A stretch of 13,096 nt of DNA from assembly GCA_902385765.1 (NCBI GenBank), contig CABMGU010000086.1, positions 1 through 13,096 on the forward strand. Reading direction: 5' to 3'. Source of the stretch: an uncultured archaeon (lineage in GTDB: Archaea > Nanobdellota > Nanobdellia > Woesearchaeales > ARS49). Under the pieces are notes generated by a model that saw only the letters and a list, made by a program, of their open reading frames with translations, did not search any database and was not told the origin of the DNA. Both the position numbers and the translations under genes were made by a program. Positions 11,228 to 13,096 of the stretch are shown one piece after another; within the stretch, counting starts at the first letter, position 1; each line of letters starts with the position of its first letter.

Positions 11228-12079
11228 ATGCGCTTATGGATTTTAGTATTGGCATTGGTTGTTCTTTCTACTGCTGTTCTGGCAGTTAATGAAACGTTGT
11301 GTTCTGACACTGATAATGGCGGCACTCATCGTACTGATGCTGCCTTGAAGGTTAAGGGTGCGGTTACGTATGGTATTACCACCCAGAGTGATGTTTGTTT
11401 GACCAGTAAGAATGGTGTTTCCACTAACGCCAGCATCTGGCTGAAGGAGTATTTCTGCCGTCAGGACACGCGTGATTCTGATGTTTATGATTGCACTTCG
11501 CTTGGTTATTCGGGTTGTGTTAATGGTGAGTGCGTAGGCGCTTCCACAGGTTCTAATGCTACTGCTACTTCCCAGCCAACAGTGCCTGATAGTTGTGGTA
11601 ATAAGATTCTTGAAAAAGCAAAGGGTGAGCAGTGTGATCCTCCTGGCAGTATTTGTTTTGGCAGGACTTCTGCTGAGTATGGTTCTTGTCAGAATGATTG
11701 CACTTGCAGGATTGCTGCCGCTGCTTTGAAGAGTCTTGAGGACCAGCCTGCTGTTTGCGGTGATGGTTACAAGCATCCTTCTGAGGATTGTGAGAATGAT
11801 TCTGATTGCTCTTCCGGTTATGTCTGTTCTTCGTGCAATTGCGTGAAGCAGTTGACTCAGGAGGAGATTGATGCTTTGAAGCAGAGTGCTACAGGCGTTA
11901 AGGAGGAAGTGAAGGCGAATGTTTCAAAGGAGATTGATGAGAAGTACAAGACTGCTCCTTTGCCAGAGGTTAACCTGACTGCTACGAACTTTACTGATGA
12001 TGCTGCGATTCAGGCTACTTCCAGTATAGCGAATTTCTTCAAGAAGATTTTTGGCTGGATTGCAGGTATTTTCAGTTAA
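11228..12079 (+). CDS. Secreted Cys-rich surface protein (283 aa)
   Basis: The start at 11228 is chosen over the longer in-frame ATG at 11183 because the TATA box (11198-11205) lies between them; it also yields a clean signal peptide (residues 1-19, LWILVLALVVLSTAVLA). Three Cys modules follow: 25-102 (CSDTDNGG...C...EYFC...GCVNGEC), 123-160 (CGN...E...C...CTC) and 177-205 (CGDG...EDC...C...CNC), the last two like the CGNG-x-E-x-GE-x-CD modules of cell-surface proteins. Several N-x-S/T sites suggest glycosylation. Residues ~208-240 are helical; the end (ANFFKKIFGWIAGIFS) is an amphipathic or membrane-associating helix. Disulfide-stabilised extracellular protein, partner unknown. Such modules are common in DPANN genomes as I recall. 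Divergent from the membrane regulator. Confidence 0.82.
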   Translation: MRLWILVLALVVLSTAVLAVNETLCSDTDNGGTHRTDAALKVKGAVTYGITTQSDVCLTSKNGVSTNASIWLKEYFCRQDTRDSDVYDCTSLGYSGCVNGECVGASTGSNATATSQPTVPDSCGNKILEKAKGEQCDPPGSICFGRTSAEYGSCQNDCTCRIAAAALKSLEDQPAVCGDGYKHPSEDCENDSDCSSGYVCSSCNCVKQLTQEEIDALKQSATGVKEEVKANVSKEIDEKYKTAPLPEVNLTATNFTDDAAIQATSSIANFFKKIFGWIAGIFS

Positions 12080-12088
12080 GGTGCAGCT

Positions 12089-13096
12089 TTATTTGGCTAG
12101 TAGTTTTGCCGCTATCTCTTGCGGTACTCCTGGTGCGATTTTGCTGTCAAGGTATTTGACTCCTTCTTCATCTCCTGCTGCTCTGAATATTTCATATACC
12201 CTGTCGATCCTTATTTTCCCGTCAAATGCTTTTTGCACCAGCGATTCTCTTGCGCGCAGGACGTCTTCAGGACTTCCTTGTGCTGCTGCTGCCTCGTAGG
12301 TGGCTTTTGGGTGAGTGTCTATATTTTGGTCTATGAATTGTTTTAGTCCTGTTTTGTCAAAGGCGTGCAGGAAGGTGTTTCCGGCATATTCTTTTCTCTC
12401 TTCAATTACTCTTCTTCTTAGTTTTTCTATTTGTTCGTTGTCTTCTTCTGTTTTCTTGCCTATCAGTTGCAGTCTTATGTATGCGTTCGCTGCATTCCAG
12501 CCGTGTTCTTCTGGCGGTAGTTTTGCGAGTGCGTATCCGAGTTTTCTGTTGAGGTCGTCTTCAACGTTTTCTGGGATGTATATGTTGGCTCGTTCGGGGT
12601 CTCCGCCTTTTTCAAAGAAGGGTATTGCCGCTGCTCTTAGTGCTCTGTCTCTCATTGCTGTTTCTCTTTCAGAGGAATTTCCTAGCCAGGGTATTTCTTT
12701 TTGTTGTAGTATTTCCAGTCCTGTTTGTATGTAATGTTCTCCTGTGTGTCCTGCCAGTTGAAATGCATTTAGTGCGCTCATATGTTGTCCTTTCTTGAGT
12801 AAGCTTTTTCCTATTTCCAGCATTCTTTCCTTGTCTCTTGTGACCTGTCGGCAGGTATGGTAAAAATCATCGGAATTTTCCCAGCTGGTGTTCAGGCCAA
12901 ATGCTCTTTCTGGGTCGGTAGCGATAATTTGTTCCATTAGTTTGCCCAGTTTTTGCTTGTCTTTGTCTGTTTTTTGTTTTATTTTATTGAGCAATTCGTA
13001 TTTTGATATATTGCCTTTTTCGCGTTCGGCTACTGTTCGCAAGTCTTGGTCTGCTCCAAGCTTGAGCAATGTTGTTGTTGCAAAGTCTTGGCCAAG
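12089..13096 (-). CDS. Helical-repeat (TPR-like) protein, C-terminal part (partial)
   Basis: The frame is open to the right edge, so the N-terminus lies outside the window; the TTG at 13069 is not a convincing start because coding sequence continues upstream (LGQDFATTTLLKLGADQ). The 335 visible residues are almost all helical, with repeats of the TPR/Sel1 kind: ERMLEIGKSLLKKGQ, HMSALNAFQLAGHTG, LRAAAIPFFEKGGDPERA, GWNAANAYIRLQLIGK, VYEIFRAAGDEEGVKYL. AFQLAG and FRAAGD-type segments are typical of helix ends in such solenoids. No signal peptide is visible in this part and no catalytic motif. Probably a scaffold or binding protein; I do not recognise a specific family. It converges on the secreted protein gene with 9 bp between the stops. 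Confidence 0.72.
   Translation of the reverse strand, partial: LGQDFATTTLLKLGADQDLRTVAEREKGNISKYELLNKIKQKTDKDKQKLGKLMEQIIATDPERAFGLNTSWENSDDFYHTCRQVTRDKERMLEIGKSLLKKGQHMSALNAFQLAGHTGEHYIQTGLEILQQKEIPWLGNSSERETAMRDRALRAAAIPFFEKGGDPERANIYIPENVEDDLNRKLGYALAKLPPEEHGWNAANAYIRLQLIGKKTEEDNEQIEKLRRRVIEERKEYAGNTFLHAFDKTGLKQFIDQNIDTHPKATYEAAAAQGSPEDVLRARESLVQKAFDGKIRIDRVYEIFRAAGDEEGVKYLDSKIAPGVPQEIAAKLLAK

Noticed and set aside
11243..11776. Minus-strand open frame over the secreted Cys-rich gene
   Set aside because: Ile/Thr/Arg-rich complement of a gene with a clear signal peptide and Cys modules.
12315..12734. Plus-strand open frame over the helical-repeat gene
   Set aside because: Ser/Phe/Leu-rich complement of a helical protein; no promoter.
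1..13096. CRISPR array, insertion sequence or integrase
   Set aside because: No set of three or more regularly spaced repeats, no transposase or recombinase motifs and no terminal inverted repeats were seen.

Overview
The window looks archaeal, most likely from a DPANN-type lineage (Woesearchaeota/Pacearchaeota-like). The archaeal core genes are the 3' end of an archaeal-type prolyl-tRNA synthetase, a proteasome beta subunit directly followed by the KH/beta-CASP nuclease FttA (aCPSF1), and an archaeal EF-Tu-like barrel protein. Almost every gene has a TTTATATA- or TTTAAAA-type TATA box centred about 25-28 nt before its start codon, which implies leaderless transcripts. A few genes instead have a longer leader with a GGTGA-type ribosome binding site. 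The secreted Cys-rich protein with C-x-D-x-D-x-G-G and CGN/CGD modules fits DPANN cell-surface proteins. The exact phylum cannot be fixed from this sequence.

Layout. 1-323: end of proS. 324-467: intergenic stretch with stacked hairpins, then a TATA box inside a near-perfect operator palindrome. 468-1073: an RHH antitoxin-like gene facing a PIN-domain nuclease; the two converge and overlap by 33 bp. 1239-2207: two diverged paralogues of an unrecognised family behind nearly identical promoters. 2213-5069: EF-Tu domain 2-like protein, psmB and fttA, the informational/proteolysis core. 5110-5580: a hicB-hicA toxin-antitoxin operon, followed by a short decayed-looking copy of the fttA 3' end. 5709-6284: an unknown gene converging on a radical SAM protein (7413-6277). 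7524-8489: two unknown genes meeting tail to tail with no spacer. 8569-9195: a left-handed beta-helix acetyltransferase resembling the C-terminal half of archaeal GlmU. 9244-9890: two small unknown genes with good ribosome binding sites. 9891-10281: a 390-bp stretch without a confident gene but with strong hairpins, probably an unidentified structured RNA. 10282-12079: a membrane-anchored winged-helix regulator divergent from a secreted Cys-rich protein. 12089-13096: the C-terminal part of a helical-repeat protein that runs off the window.

How it fits together. The housekeeping genes psmB and fttA form a conserved archaeal neighbourhood. Around them lie accessory units: two toxin-antitoxin modules, each placed just downstream of a housekeeping gene, and several orphan genes. 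The best candidates for something undescribed are the structured RNA near 10076-10260, the divergent membrane regulator/surface protein pair, the convergent RHH/PIN pair with its operator over the start codon, and the orphan paralogue pair at 1239-2207.
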